DNA from: Lytechinus pictus
Taxonomy: Eukaryota; Echinodermata; Echinoidea; Temnopleuroida; Toxopneustidae
Direction of reading: 5' to 3'
NCBI RefSeq assembly: GCF_037042905.1
Contig: NC_087249.1
Span: forward strand, 55,396,401-55,460,400
DNA: 64,000 bases
Shown piece by piece: positions 30,021 to 42,994 of this stretch. The translations under genes were made by a program, and so were the position numbers. Positions within the stretch are counted from its first letter, which is position 1. Each line of letters opens with the position of its first letter. The notes under the pieces are model-generated. The model saw only the letters and a list, made by a program, of their open reading frames with translations. It was not told the origin of the DNA and ran no database searches.

Positions 30021-31680
30021 TCAAATGCTTAAACTGAAAATGAGTAATTTTTACGATTCTTGTCAGTTTTCATATTTTTTTGTTGCTTACAACCACTTTT
30101 AAATTTCAATTCTCATTTCTTGTATCTTCTACATTTATTTCACCTTAAAAATACAGAATAAAGAATACTAACAAAAGAATATAAAATAAACAGGGCGCAC
30201 CCCATATCCTTAGTTGGGAGAGGGTAAATCTTAATTATTTCTTTAAACAGTTAATCAATCCTTAATTATTAATACTTATTGATAATATCAATAATTATTG
30301 ATTATTCAATTATTATTTTTTTATTAATTATTATTTCTTGAAACTATATTGACACAAAACAAATACGTTGTTTATTTCCTTGAAACTGTAGAGACATGAA
30401 ATTCACTATTGAACGATATAAATTATGATTAAAAAGAAGTAAACATTTTTCCCCCTTTGTTTTGTCAATCTGATCCAAAACAAATATACAATTTAGAAAA
30501 GAGATAGAGAGAGAAGAAGTTCCACCACCAAGAATAAACTTAGACAAGGGGGGGAGTAAAAGATGGAGTAAATGTGATATTATTTTTTAAACAATCTATC
30601 GCATAATTAGCTTTCCTATAGAAAGAGGGGGACAAATTTTGTTCACTCGCTCGTTTCAATCGCTTTCTTCTTTTTTTGACAGAAATTTTGCTCTATATGC
30701 CATGCTTGGCCCCTCAAAGTTTCTGGTTCATCATGCCATTGACATAACCCATTTGGATATGACAAATTGAAGACTGTGTTCAAGTTTACCAAATCTTTTC
30801 AGAATATCATTAAGACTTAAAACATTCTTGTTGGCCAAAGAAAATAATACAAGGAAAATCCTAATGGAATAGATATCAACCTTGTTATCGTTCTTTAGAG
30901 TTAGCTATATTTAAAGTATGAAAATTGTTGTCAAAATTGCAGTCAGATGTCAAATTTATTCTTGTCATCAAAGCACTATTATCTTGATCATGATCATTAT
31001 TATTTACTGTCATTATCATCATTAGTCATGATTACAACACATTACCAATACATAATGCTATTTTTCATAACTGATATATTCTTTGTTTGAAAACTCTTGA
31101 TAATGGTGACAATTACAATTGATGACACTGCTAGTACACTTAGGGAGCTTGTCAAAAGTCCATGCACCGTTCTATACCGTCTTTACTGCATCCGGGTTTT
31201 CGCTTCGGCTTTCCTGCCCAACGTTCCCTTCTCTTCAAAGGAACGGCCGCCATCAAAGGCCCATTGATGCCACCATTCTTTTGTTCGTCTTTCCTGCAAG
31301 TCTTAATTTCTGTCGAAAAACCGGAGAATCTATTCTAAATAGCTCCCTCTACGACCAAAACAAAGGCGTGCCTTCATATTTATTGTCGGATCGGAGAGTT
31401 CGGGTCACTGTTCTGAACTATGGTTCGCATCTATAATGGAAGTTCGGGTGCATTCATAAAGCCACAGTAGCTTAATCAAAAATCACGCACGTGTCATAAA
31501 TCGTTACTGATCTTTCGAATTTGCTGCAATAACCATGAAAACCTCCTTTTTCGCATTGGAAGAGGGTCAATTCATGATGTTTTAGGTGGGAAAATAAGAT
31601 TCCACACATTTTCGTTTCGTAGGCCCAAGCCATTCGTACAATTCACGTCAACTTGGAATATTTATTATTACTCGCATCTG
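30021..31680. other. Unassigned AT-rich DNA
   Basis: Includes TTAATTATTAATACTTATTG-like AT repeats at 30230-30335 and short G-runs. A 105-codon frame at 31119-31436 has no recognisable features and is not called. Confidence 0.45.
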
Positions 31681-32240
31681 AAACAAGTGTCGGGAGCCCC
31701 CCCCCCCCCAAAAAAAAAAAAAAAAAAATAAATAAATAAATAAAGCGAAGGAAATGGAAAGATGAAATGAATATGACCGGAACAGCTTGGCACTATAAGG
31801 CATAGATAGATCAAAGATTTATTAGAAACTGTTAAAAATAATTATTGTCTCTTAATTTTCTTTATCTCCTTGTTTTAAAGAAGCGGGACCAAAAGAGAAG
31901 ATGAAACGAGTAAGAAGAAAACTAAGGATAGGGAGAGAAAAGGAAGGGGAAACAGAGAGAAAATATGAAAAAAAACATTGGGATGGAGGAAGAGGAAGGG
32001 TGAAAAAAATATGGAGGAAAAACAGTTGAAAGATAAAAAAAAATTGGAAATTTGAGAGGGGGAGAAATTTAGGATCGAATCAACGGGAGAGGGGGGACAA
32101 ATTGGAATATGGAAATGGATAGAGACAGAAAATAAGGGGAAAGAAGAAGAGAGATCTGGTGGACGATGGGGGGGGGGGGAAATAAAGGGGAAAAAGGGAA
32201 AGAGTGAAAGGGGAACAGAGGGGAAGACATGCAGTGGCGG
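31681..32240. repeat. C-run/A-run and purine-rich tract
   Basis: A C-run then A-run then AAATAAATAAAT at about 31695-31745 is followed, after 31880, by ~350 bp of A/G-rich sequence (GAGAGGGGGAGAAA, AAGAAGAAGAGAG). It is low-complexity DNA with no gene. Confidence 0.7.
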
Positions 32241-33538
32241 AGGCTGGATCCGCCCCTGATTTAGATTTACATTTTATTTACCCCATCGATCCCCTCTCGG
32301 GGTATGAGAGTACATATAAACAACTTATAACAGACTAAAGTATGTAACTTCATTTAATTGGTTTAACGTATTAAACGTAATGTTCGGAATTGAAGATGAA
32401 TACCAAATGTGGTAACGATCTGAAAATTAGTTCGATCAGAATCCAATGAAATTTACAACGGAGTGTTTGTTTGTATAAATGAAAAATATTTGCCAAATAG
32501 CCCTGTGAAAGAAAATCGTGCTGAGAAATGAGCGATGTAAGCACGGAATTCCATCAAGTGTCAGGTATTTTTCGAGGCAATATTATAATATACTGTCCCA
32601 CGTATGCTTTTCTGTTTTAGTCATCATCAGAATTATCGATATTGAGCGGCGATTTCATTATTCTACAAAAATAAGTGTATATTAATGTACTAGATCTAGA
32701 TTTATGATTAATATTTCGTGTCGAAATCGTCATGTAATCATATTTGAAATTGCGTCTGATACTTTGTGCTGTACATGGTCTATGACCTCTCATAATTATC
32801 GATATCGTCATCACCGCTGTTACAATCGCAATCATCTTCATTTCTCTATTATAAGTATTATCTTCATAAACATTTCTATTATTTCATTATAATTTTATCT
32901 TCATAAATCGGTGAGGTGGGAGAAGGAGGAGGAGAAGAAGAATTACCAAGGAGAAGCAGACGTACATGTAGAATGGGGGAGCAGTAAAAAGGGATGAGAA
33001 TAATAATGAGAGATGAGGAAGAATACGAAGAGGAAAAAGGAAGATAAAGAAAAAGCTTATCAGTATATTACATCATCTGATCAAGTTTTTATTCTCATCT
33101 CGATCGTTCTCTGCATGGGTAGTGTTTAATTTATTGTTCTAATTGTCATGTTAAAACTCTTCGATTAACTTTGGTAAATAATACGTAATTTTGTCTTTTG
33201 AATTTTGTCGAGTATTAACAAGCATTTTAAAATGTTTACAAAAGTGCAGTGGTCATCGGATTTTTTTCTTCAGATGTCATGAATCAAGCACCATTTCTCG
33301 ATGATGTTCTATTTTAGAAATAAACTTTTGAGCACCAAACGAAGTATGTTGCAATGTTATTCAGACCTACATCTTGAAGTCTGTCCCGATAGATGGTTTC
33401 CAATTCAAAATACACAGACATTTTGATCGGTCGCCAAATCGCTGGGAAAAAAAAGAATGTGTGAAAAGGGCTAAATTTTCCAATAAAACACATTTGATTT
33501 CATACCTATCACATCACAATCACTTTAGGGCCATGCTC
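32241..33538. other. Unassigned, no gene seen
   Basis: A GCAGTGGCGGAGGCTGGATC motif at 32231 marks the edge of a common invertebrate-type repeat. There is another purine-rich patch near 32905-33055. No coding signal is seen. Confidence 0.45.
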
Positions 33539-33576
33539 ATATAATCAAGGAGATATCATCTCCTTGATATTATATA
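33539..33576. repeat. Short near-perfect palindrome
   Basis: Arms ATCAAGGAGAT and ATCTCCTTGAT are separated by 3 bp and flanked by ATATA / TATAT. It could form a hairpin. No transcript context is visible. Confidence 0.6.
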
Positions 33577-33837
33577 GTACTCAGGAATGGAATGGTGACA
33601 TGAACTTTTCTGACCGGGATTTACCAATATAATTATAAACTTAAAAGCTTTAAATCATCATCAAGAAGGAATAAGCGGACACAATTCAGTTAAAAAAATA
33701 AGAATAAACTAAATGGGAGGCTTACAAGTTGCACAAATTGTGTGTGATTTTTATTTCATCTAAAAGTATGTTTCTAGGTATTATTCATTGAATGTGTGAC
33801 TTTCGTAACTTTCAGTATTTGTATTTGTCATAATCAC

Positions 33838-35020
33838 CAAGGCTACCACTACCACATTCACCATCACCGCCACCACCACAATCATCATCATCAGTTTTGA
33901 TTATCATCACTATCATCAGCAGCATCATTATCGTCAACAGCAAATCATCTATGTCATTATCATAGTTATTGAAATTAGGATAATTTTTTGTAAGGAAATA
34001 ATGAAAGGGAATGAAAGAAAGGTTGTAGCGGGAAGGGAAGGGGGGGGTTGAATTTGTTCTAAAGTAAAATCAATGTGAGTAGAATTAACTCTATGTTTTT
34101 ATCTATATTGCAGTGATGGTAAAAATCAGTACAATACTAGGATGCCATGATGTTCAATAATTTAAACTTCGAATTTCAATACTTCACGGGTGAAGATATG
34201 GGGCCGTAAGCTTCAGGGTGATTATGTAGAATGATATTAACATTAGATCATTACTCTAAAATAGATGAAAGATAATTATTATTTATCATCTATATCAGGT
34301 TGTACACAACTGGCCTACAGCAAAAGCAAATAGGGCCATGATATAGTCTTCTCCAGCAAGAGAATTTAACATTATTGACCTTTCAGGATTACTTGGCATT
34401 GATACTCATCCGAACTGTTCTTAGTCATTGCCCAGGCCTATGATCATGAAAAAGCAAGATCACTCACCCGTGTAGAGAATCATTGACAATGGCATGCTCA
34501 GCGGGTTCGCCACAGACAACAATGAATGGGAGAGGCGCTCAGAGAATAGTTCCCCATATCCGCTGTCGTGATTATTGTCATAATTTCAATAGATAAACCT
34601 ATTTCAAAAGACCGTTGGCCCGTCCGATGGGGAATCTTTTGTACTATAGTGTAATAAAGTACGTGTATCCAGTAACTACCGTCCCGACTTCTTTCTTTCA
34701 CCATCATCGAGTAGCGATTAGCGTGTAAAATCGCATAAATTATCTCACAAAACGGATCTAATAATCATGATTACCAGCATCACCATTATCATTACTATTA
34801 CCTTTCATATATTCTTAATTATATAAAATATAAAATTGATATTGGAGAACGATTGGAAATAGATACTGAATGAATGATGATGGTGATGATGATAACAGTG
34901 ATGATGATATAATGATAATTATAACTTTGAAGTGATATTAACGGACATGATAATACGAATAATAATATCAGTGATAATGTTGATGATTAAATGATAACAA
35001 ATGAAGATGATTGGTATATT
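33838..35020. repeat. CAT/CAC and GAT/GATG trinucleotide-rich stretches
   Basis: The first stretch is at 33838-33960 (CACCACCACAATCATCATC) and the second at 34868-35010 (GATGATGGTGATGATGATAA). The DNA between is AT-rich and gene-free. It is simple-sequence DNA. Confidence 0.7.
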
Positions 35021-35725
35021 TTGCGGCAATGAACCATGTATAACTTGAGACGCGTTTTTCCTTTATCATGTTTGTTATAAAAGGTTTTCATATCATGATC
35101 CTGAAATACATAGATTATATTTAGATTAAAAAGAATGAGAATGGATGGCCTTCATCTAATTTTGGAAAAGATTTTGCGGGTTGTCAAGTCCGACGCAGTA
35201 TCAAACATGCTTGCATATCGAGGTCGATGCGATTTTTATATCGACATCATCCCCCAGAGTCTATCAAGTTATGAATTTGTGTGCATTTTCGCAAAATTGA
35301 CATTTGTAATATACGATATTATTCTAATGTTAGAGTACTGTAACATCCGAACTGCATGCCATCCCGGCTACGTACGTTTTGAATACATCGGCTATTTCGA
35401 TTTCTAGATGCATGATACCATGCAGTTAAAGCGGTGTACGCCTGAATCATATTGATTGTATTAGCTTTATTATAACGTCGACAAACAGAATTCATCAGAT
35501 TCATCATCTTTATCATTACACCAATGACATGGACTTATGCACATATAAGCCTACGTCTTTTGCTTGATTGAACACTGACCCTTTCCCCCTCCCCTCCCCC
35601 ATTAGAGCGAAAACAATGAAATTGCGCTCTCTCATTAATATTGATTTCGATACGGAGATCGGGAAATGCACGCCACTAATTTACATTATTTGTATACCAC
35701 TTAGAACAAAACATTTATCTAAACG

Positions 35726-35920
35726 CTAAGGAAAAAATATAGAGAGAGAAGGAATTTCACCAAAAAATAAAGTAGTTGTACAGTTCACAGTAGGCTGTAA
35801 ACAATTGAGGGGATTCACATGCGGAGGGAAAGCTATATTTAACAAAAAAGGTTTTAACACGGATTTGAATTTCTCTCTTGAATCTGCTTGTTTAATACTT
35901 TTTGGTAGATTGTTCCAGAG
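35726..35920 (-). pseudogene. LINE ORF 3' fragment
   Basis: Minus-strand frame with LWNNLPKSIKQADSREKFKS, the typical C-terminal end of CR1/L2-like LINE proteins, then a TAA near 35726. It is cut at 35920 by the repeat that starts with GGATCCAGGGGTGGGGC. Only about 60 codons remain. Confidence 0.7.
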
Positions 35921-37295
35921 TTGGATCCAGGGGTGGGGCAAGGGGTCCGCCCTCCCTCCTCCCCCTATTGGCGGAGCAAAAAAAGGGGGAAAGAAAGACC
36001 AAAAAAGGGAAAAGAGGGGAGAAAAAATGGTAAACATGAGAGGAGGAAAACGAGTGAATAAATAAGATGAGGGGAAGACTTCGAAAACAATAAAAAAAAA
36101 TATTTCATGTCATTATATAAAGTTTTCGCTCGTGCTTTGCGCTCGCATTACCTTTTAGGTAGTTTACCTGTATGGAACTTTAAATATCAAATTTTGAAGT
36201 CAATATACATAACATATTTCAGCTCGGAAATTGAACTTTCATTTTAAAAAAGTGTTCTGTAAAAATTTCTTTTTTATTGTCTGAATATAAACATTTTCTG
36301 CTTGCGCTGCGCGCTCACAAAATTTGATTTCCAGGTACTTATTATTTTCCTGTATTCCATATACTTATAAAAATATCCCTATTCATGTCAGATTGTAAAA
36401 ACGTATCAGCTAGCGCTGCATGCTTGCATTTTGATTGGTGAGTTATAAAAATTTAAATATTAATTCTATAACAAACTACTTAAAATCTCCATTTTATGAC
36501 AGTTTATCAACAATTTTCGGCTGGCGATATGCGCGCACATTGATTGTTAAAAATATATTAACTCATGCATCTTATTCATTATTACTAAAGCGCTTTAAAT
36601 TGTTCCTTTTTCAAAATGGAATATCGACAAGTTTCATCTAGCGCATTGATAGGAAGAGAAATAGGAAGACAGTCATAATTTTCATACGATAGAATAATGT
36701 TCTTAGAATGTCCCGATCCTATATACATGTATGTCAAACTCAAAGTAATAATAATGAAACATATCAGCTCCTTTTTAACTGTGATCCATATCCACTCACA
36801 ATTTTCCTACAAATCTCGAATTTTCCGCTTGCGCTTCGCGCTCGCATCAATTGCTTTGTTATATATTCAACTTTTTCATGATTACAAAAATTGCTTAGAA
36901 TTTCAATTCTTCAGGTAGAAAGGTCAAAATTTTCAGCTCGCGCTTCGCGCTCGCGTTATTTGACTGTTGAAATATGTAACGTCTTCATGGCTAACTGCAA
37001 TCAGCCGTTAACATATCTTTTTTTTATCAGAATGATCAAAGCGTATATTAAATTTACTCATCTCGTTTAGGATCACAAGCATTGCCCGAATGCCATTTTA
37101 GGACAAAATACATGGAATAATAATTTAAACAATAGCTCGAGCTTCGCGCTCGCACTATTTAAATAAGGCTTATGAGATTGTTTTACATTCATTTAAACCG
37201 TGACAAACAAAAATCATATTTGAGCGGCTGATCGGGGGTATGTGGTTAAAAAGACCCCCCCCCCCCTTTGGCGAAGGCTGGTTCCGCCCCTGCAA
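35921..37295 (+). repeat. ~110-bp hairpin repeats (GCGCTTCGCGCTCGC) with GGATCC/GCCCCTG ends
   Basis: The block opens with GGATCCAGGGGTGGGGC and closes with GGCTGGTTCCGCCCCTGC after a C-run at 37255-37266. Inside are repeated hairpin motifs near 36127, 36301, 36412, 36522, 36828, 36936 and 37136, mostly 108-113 bp apart or multiples. The clearest is CTCGCGCTTCGCGCTCGCG at 36934. No ORF is present. The reverse-orientation relative is at 29380-30020. Confidence 0.7.
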
Positions 37296-38974
37296 GTGTA
37301 CTCACTTTTTGAGAGTCACAGCAAATATCTGTAATATGAATATGTTGTTCAAACACAAGTAAAGACCTTAATTTTTTAACGTCACGTTTTAAACGGGTCA
37401 AAATGCCCTATTTTAGTGACAACTTTTTTGTCTAAAAAGTTTTCAAGGGAAAATGTGCCCCCACCTGAAAATCTGCCACTGATTGAATACATATAAATCA
37501 TTCAATTATAGACACGTGTAGTTCAGAATAATGCATAAATCCGAATGATTAATACATATATATATAATAAGCTTAACGTTTTTACTTCTACTATTTTGAT
37601 CCTGTTCAAAAACACAATTCGAATTAACTTCATCGCAGTGGTGCCAACCGGTGCCAGCACTGAACACTTCAATGTTCTTGCTCGTAAATAAATACTGTTT
37701 TCCCGAAAGCACGAATCCAATTTAACCACATGTCTATCCCGGCTTTTGTATGAAAAAAAAAGAGATCAGGCTCAGTGGGATTGAAAAGAAAAATCTTACC
37801 AGCGCCTGAACAAATCACGCTTGCATTATTTAGTCTGATACTTACCCTCTCGATGACTTTGAAATATTATGGTTGTTATTAAATCGAGTATTATACATCT
37901 GTTCTATGAAACTCGATTTTGAAAACATTTATTATAAAGATACTTATGAACAAATCATATTTGGTTTACATATTATAAAGCGCCTTCTCATATTTCAAGT
38001 TTACCTTATAAACGTACACTGTAAGTATTTTCAAACGAAATCTATGAAAAGGATGGAAGTTAGACTTTCATTTTGATGCCAAATAGTCTTATTAATTGGG
38101 ATTAGTTGCAAACACGGTGTTCGATTAAAAGACACATCGGGGACACATCAAAGTATTAAGACAGTCACCCGCGCTGACAAAGTGGTAATCTCCCATTGAA
38201 ATACCCCCACCAATCAAGGGGTCATCCTTCTATTGAAATCCGCCACCAGTCAGACCACCTCTATGTTCAACAATAGGGTAATCTCCCCAATCAAGAATGG
38301 GGTAATTTAAATCTACCTTGACAATGGGGTAAGCCGAGCTCTCCCATTAAATACAGCTAGCAATGCACTGGCCCAGGTCATTTTCAACGTCCGGCTTTCG
38401 GGGAATTAAAATGAGCATCAAATGGGTAGTTTTCTTGTTCTCGTTTTGTCCCCATACTAGAGCCTTGATTTTGGTTCTTTTCGTAATGTGTATTTTAATA
38501 TGGTTTCCATTATACATCTCAGCATTTCGACATTTAATGTAGTTTAATACTTGTCTTTATAAAGAGCAATATTACATAAAACCTGTTTGGCGCAGCAAAT
38601 TATAACATAACGTTCCACTGATATTTTATCAACACATTTTTAATTAACCATGTAACCTCCCTCCTTATAGGTCTACTCTTAATATTAACATTCGAGTTAT
38701 ATTATTTGCCTATCATCTCTCCGTGCATTTTAATAATCAAATATATTTGGAAAAGGGGTGTTTACCAGGCGAAAGTGAAGGTCCTCACTTGTGCATGAAC
38801 GACATATCCTCATTAAAATACATGCTGTGAGTTTCAAAGGGGGGCACACTTGTGTAAAAATGGCATATTTACATTAGCAATTGATAATGGCTCTCAAAGG
38901 GGGAGGGCGCAAGGGCCGGATGCCACCCCCCCCCCCGGTATCACTACTGTACCCTCCAGGTGCAGAATATAGAC
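37296..38974. other. Unassigned, no gene seen
   Basis: Contains loosely repeated AATGGGGTAA / AATCTCCCC phrases at 38180-38350 and a C-run at 38927. The short frames have no recognisable content. Confidence 0.45.
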
Positions 38975-39065
38975 CCACTGACTTCTTTTAGTATTATTAT
39001 TATTACTTATTATTTGTACTGCGCTTTTCCCATTAGGCCCAAAGCGCTTACAATAGTAGAGGTCA
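38975..39065 (-). mobile_element. L2-like LINE 3' terminus
   Basis: Reverse complement of the 3' end seen at 51445-51530: a hairpin around GCGCTTTGGGCCTAATGGG and AAAAGCGC followed by an AATAAT tail. Only the terminus remains here. Confidence 0.65.
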
Positions 39066-39198
39066 CAGAATAGACCACAATACTTTTGAGAGGCCAACTA
39101 TTGTTCAAAATAAATACGGCGCCTATTAGATTGTATTGTGTTAATTCGGCAGGATCTGCGCCAGCATACACTCCATCCTTCTTGATCTAGTATGCCTA

Positions 39199-39362
39199 AT
39201 ACCTCGGTCACATTTGTTCTACGGCGGCCGTACGGCGAGTCGAAAACAGTCGTTTCAACAGTTTTTGTACCAGCTAAATATAGGTGGTTTGAATAAAAAT
39301 GAATAAAACGGCTGTTTTCGACTCGCCGTACGGCCGCCGGAGAGCAAATGCGACGGAGGCAT
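39199..39362. mobile_element. Palindromic MITE with ~60-bp terminal inverted repeats
   Basis: The left arm (CCTCGGTCACATTTGTTCTA, CGGCGGCCGTACGGCGAGTC, GAAAACAG) and the right arm (its near-complement ending GCGACGGAGGCAT) leave a ~50-bp centre. TA flanks both ends (39197-39198 and 39363-39364), as for Tc1/mariner-type insertion. Total 164 bp, no ORF. Confidence 0.75.
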
Positions 39363-39481
39363 TACCATTTCCTGAACGTTTATTGATTTTTTTTGTGTGT
39401 AAAAGTATTAAAATTTGCAAGCTATACAGAATACAGCTATACGATTAAGAGGTGAAGTACAAAGTTGGAAGGGAAACTAGG

Positions 39482-39939
39482 CCAAAGAGGCTTTCGTATT
39501 TGATTTGATTTGATTTTGATTTATTTTATTTCCACATTTCTAAACAAAAAACAAATATACAAGTATAACATTTTTTTTCAATATTACATAATAAGCAAAT
39601 ATTTTTTTAAACATAATGAATAATGCACATAAATCATTATAAAATATCAACTGTACTGTGAAATTATATATCTATATACATTTTCTTTAATTACTGAACA
39701 TATATATAGAAATGTGGGAGACCTCCATCTTAAGCTTGGAGCTTGAAAGCGATGGAGGCCTCGAAAGGAAAGGGGATAGAAAACCAGACTGTATAGTGCA
39801 ATAAAAGAGACTATCTTTTATTGCACAAAATAATAGGAATATATCAAAAGTGGATAGAGAAGAGAAATTTGATTGAGATAAGATTAATAACGTTGATAAA
39901 AGTGAAAGGTGTGAAAGGTGTATACAACACCTTGTATAC
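39482..39939 (-). other. Probable LINE 3' tail and unassigned flank
   Basis: TTTGATTTGATTTGATTTTG at 39497 reads as a (AAATC)n tail on the minus strand, typical of CR1-like LINE ends. The sequence beyond is unassigned. At its right end TGTATACAA occurs three times (39919, 39933, 39945) across the junction with block B. Confidence 0.4.
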
Positions 39940-41613
39940 AATTTTGTATACAACATTAAGAAGAGATATCGGTCTCCAATTTTTAATAAAATGACGGGGC
40001 TTATTACCTTTAGGGATTAAAGTTATAAGACCCAAGTTTTGTGAAGGAGATAATTCACCAGTCAAATAAGCATTTTTGACACTTCGCCACAAATAAATTC
40101 CTATATCATTAATAAAATACTTAAAAAATTCTGCTGTAAAGCCGTCTTGACCGGGCGCTTTACCAATTTTAATCTGTTTAACTGCATCAAGTATTTCTGA
40201 ATAACATATATCCCCTTCTAAAACGTCACTTTCTTGTGGTGTAAATGTCCTTACTTTATTCAAAGGAATCATAGCAAACAATCTTTCGGCCTCTGATACT
40301 GGTTGAAATGTATACAAATCCTTAAAATAAAGATATACTTCTTGTAAAATATCCTCTTGTTGATCAATTAAACAGTTGTTTTTATCAATCAATCTTATAA
40401 TTGTCTTTTCCACTGATCTCTGTTTTTCTAAATTAAAAAAATATTTTGAAGGCTTTTCTCCAAATTGCATTTCTTGTATCCTGCTATACTTAATCGAATT
40501 TTGCTGCTCATTTTCAATAATGCTTTCTAATTGTTCTTTCAAAATACGTATCTTTTCAATAGTTGAAGTTCTTTCCTCTGATATCATATTGGTTTCTAAT
40601 TTAAAAATTTCCTTCTCAATTTTGTTTTTTTCTTCCTTATTTTCTCTTTTTCTTCTCAACGAATATAGAATAGTAGAACTTCTCAATTCCATGAGAAGAG
40701 TATCAAAAAACAACTGTTCATTGATAGAAAACATAATATCTTCCTTTCTCATCTCTTCATATTCTTTACCTTGAATAGATTCTTCTTCTGCATATTGTAA
40801 TACTACTTCTCTTATCTTTCTTTTAATAATGTCCACATATTCCTCATCTTTCAAGAAAACATTGTTAAATTTCCAATAAGTAAAACATTTTTGGTATTTA
40901 TCTAATTCAAATTCTAAGCTGATTATAGAATGATCAGATTTATATCCAAACAGATGTTCTGTTTTTGTGATTAAAGAAAAGAGATCCGAGGAAACCAAAA
41001 AATAATCAAGTCTACTCTGTTTTAATGGAGTAGGCTGTCTCCATGTATAACTTCGAATCCCTACATTATGTTCACGCCAAACATCTACCAAATCCAAATC
41101 ATTTTTTAATTCTATCACCTTCTTCCTTGCTTCTTTGTTGTTCAATCTAATGTAATTCAAAGTATCCAGATCAAAATCTTGCACCAGATTCCAATCCCCA
41201 CAAATTATTATGTGCGGGTCATCAAACTCAATGGTATATCTTTTAAGATCATCAAAAAAACCAGGAGTATCGTCATTTGGACCATATAATGAAATTAGTG
41301 TTACTTGCAACGTTCCAATACAAAGGCTCAGTATAATAAAATTACCTTTATCATCTATTTTTTCTTTTTTTACTTCTACAACAAAATTTGTGTCAAACAT
41401 AACAGCTACTCCTCTCGAGCGAGAATTGTTACAGGAGAAATAACATTTACCCAACCACTCCCTCTTCACTGAAAGACATATTTCAGGAACAAAATGAGTA
41501 TCTTGTAAACAATATATCTGTGCTATTTTAGATTTTATATATGCAAGGATGTCTCTTCGTTTCATAACATTTCCTAGTCCACGACAGTTAAAAGATAATA
41601 CTTTCACAGTCAT
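39940..41613 (-). pseudogene. LINE ORF2 copy B, truncated in the reverse transcriptase
   Basis: The endonuclease and the first part of RT are in one open frame from the ATG at 41613 (MTVKVLSFNCRGLGN), without the insertion or the 2-nt deletion of copy A. The reading stays homologous to SLLNVVYKI, then at 39940 switches to unrelated sequence. The catalytic YADD and everything after it are missing. The protein frame continues by chance to 39844. Loss of the 3' part is unlike normal 5' truncation of LINEs and points to rearrangement. Confidence 0.88.
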
Positions 41614-42848
41614 AGAATCACTCGTAAATAGCTACAGTCAACAAATGACAACATTATGAAGACACCCATACAAAATCTATCATAAAAGAGAGTGGTTGGA
41701 TAATTCCTTTGAAGGGAGCAAGGCATGTTAACACAGATGTTTCGCGGCTCCAAATATTTCAGAATGTCAATTTCACAAGGACTATGCATAACAAAGGCAG
41801 CTTTAATGTTCAACAACCAGGCAGGCATACCAGTGCATTGGGAATGGCTACAGCTCAACTTCATCACATAATGTAGTGATACACGTATTCCAATTGTAAA
41901 TACTAGAACATGGTTGTGTACAGAAAAGTGCATAGTTATTCCTAGAGTCAAACTGTTCACTTCAAAATTTCTGTATAACTTAGAAAAATGTATTGTTCTG
42001 GTTGTAATTTCACAAGCACACCTTTTTAAGTATACATTTTGTAATAAAATGTTACTCTCAATCCTTTCAAAATATAAAGAATTCACATTTTGAAGAAAAA
42101 CTTTGAATATTGCTTGAAGGCATGACTTCAATGAAAGCCTTGAAAAGTAAATTTGAAACTCCTCCATTATATTTGTTTCTGATTCCAAGCAAAGAACATG
42201 ACATTGAGATTTTGAACCCCGACTCTGAAAGAGTAATATCAACATTACTTGGAGCCATGACTTTAAAAAATATCTGAAATGGCAGATGTGAGATTTCTCA
42301 ATCTTCCTTGACTTTAACTCCAAATATTGAACAAAAAATTGACCTTCTGAAACCTGACTTGTACAGTTCATTTGTACTAAGCTACTGTATCCCAGGTATA
42401 AATGAATAATTAGAGTACATGTATTACTATCCATTCCTTTGAAATAAAAACATTTCACATCATGAACCAATATTGTTTGGAAGTAAAAATTAAAGAGATA
42501 GTATTGAGATATCTCTGTTGTTGCCGCCTGTAATAGCCACAGTTGGATATAATATTGATCCTGACATACACGTAACCATACTAACTGCAATGAGCAAATA
42601 TATCCATGAAAAAATATTGGAGACAATTGTTTGAAACCTATGTATAAACTAACCTCAGCAACCTGTTCCATCAGAAAATCTTTATATTCATGTTTATCAC
42701 ACTTAACACATATGATATGGAAAAGAAATATCAAGATGTATAGAGCATGACTGCTTAACATAAAGACTTCATTCGAATCTTTCGAAATGTAGCTTGGTAA
42801 ACGTGTTCTCGCCTGTCCTTTGGAGTATTTAGGCCTATAAATTGTCAT
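41610..42848 (-). CDS. Middle ORF of the LINE, unknown function (copy B)
   Basis: The same 412-codon frame as 3787-5025, with the first ATG at 42848 and the TGA overlapping the ORF2 ATG (ATGA at 41610-41613). A handful of substitutions separate it from copy A and none breaks the frame. The hydrophobic segment near the N terminus is preserved. Function unknown. Confidence 0.5.
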   Translation of the reverse strand: MTIYRPKYSKGQARTRLPSYISKDSNEVFMLSSHALYILIFLFHIICVKCDKHEYKDFLMEQVAEVSLYIGFKQLSPIFFHGYICSLQLVWLRVCQDQYYIQLWLLQAATTEISQYYLFNFYFQTILVHDVKCFYFKGMDSNTCTLIIHLYLGYSSLVQMNCTSQVSEGQFFVQYLELKSRKIEKSHICHFRYFLKSWLQVMLILLFQSRGSKSQCHVLCLESETNIMEEFQIYFSRLSLKSCLQAIFKVFLQNVNSLYFERIESNILLQNVYLKRCACEITTRTIHFSKLYRNFEVNSLTLGITMHFSVHNHVLVFTIGIRVSLHYVMKLSCSHSQCTGMPAWLLNIKAAFVMHSPCEIDILKYLEPRNICVNMPCSLQRNYPTTLFYDRFCMGVFIMLSFVDCSYLRVIL

Positions 42849-42994
42849 GAAGGAAAGCAAAATGCAGTCTCACAGGCAAAATAAAATCTTATTAACGATG
42901 ACATTTGACTCCCAATCAGCACATGTATTCATCGAGTTTCAACATATGCCATATATAATTTTCATCCACATTTTTATGGTGATGATTTTTCTAC

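Noticed and set aside
31119..31436. 105-codon plus ORF as a host gene
   Set aside because: No recognisable domain, splice context or conservation could be seen.
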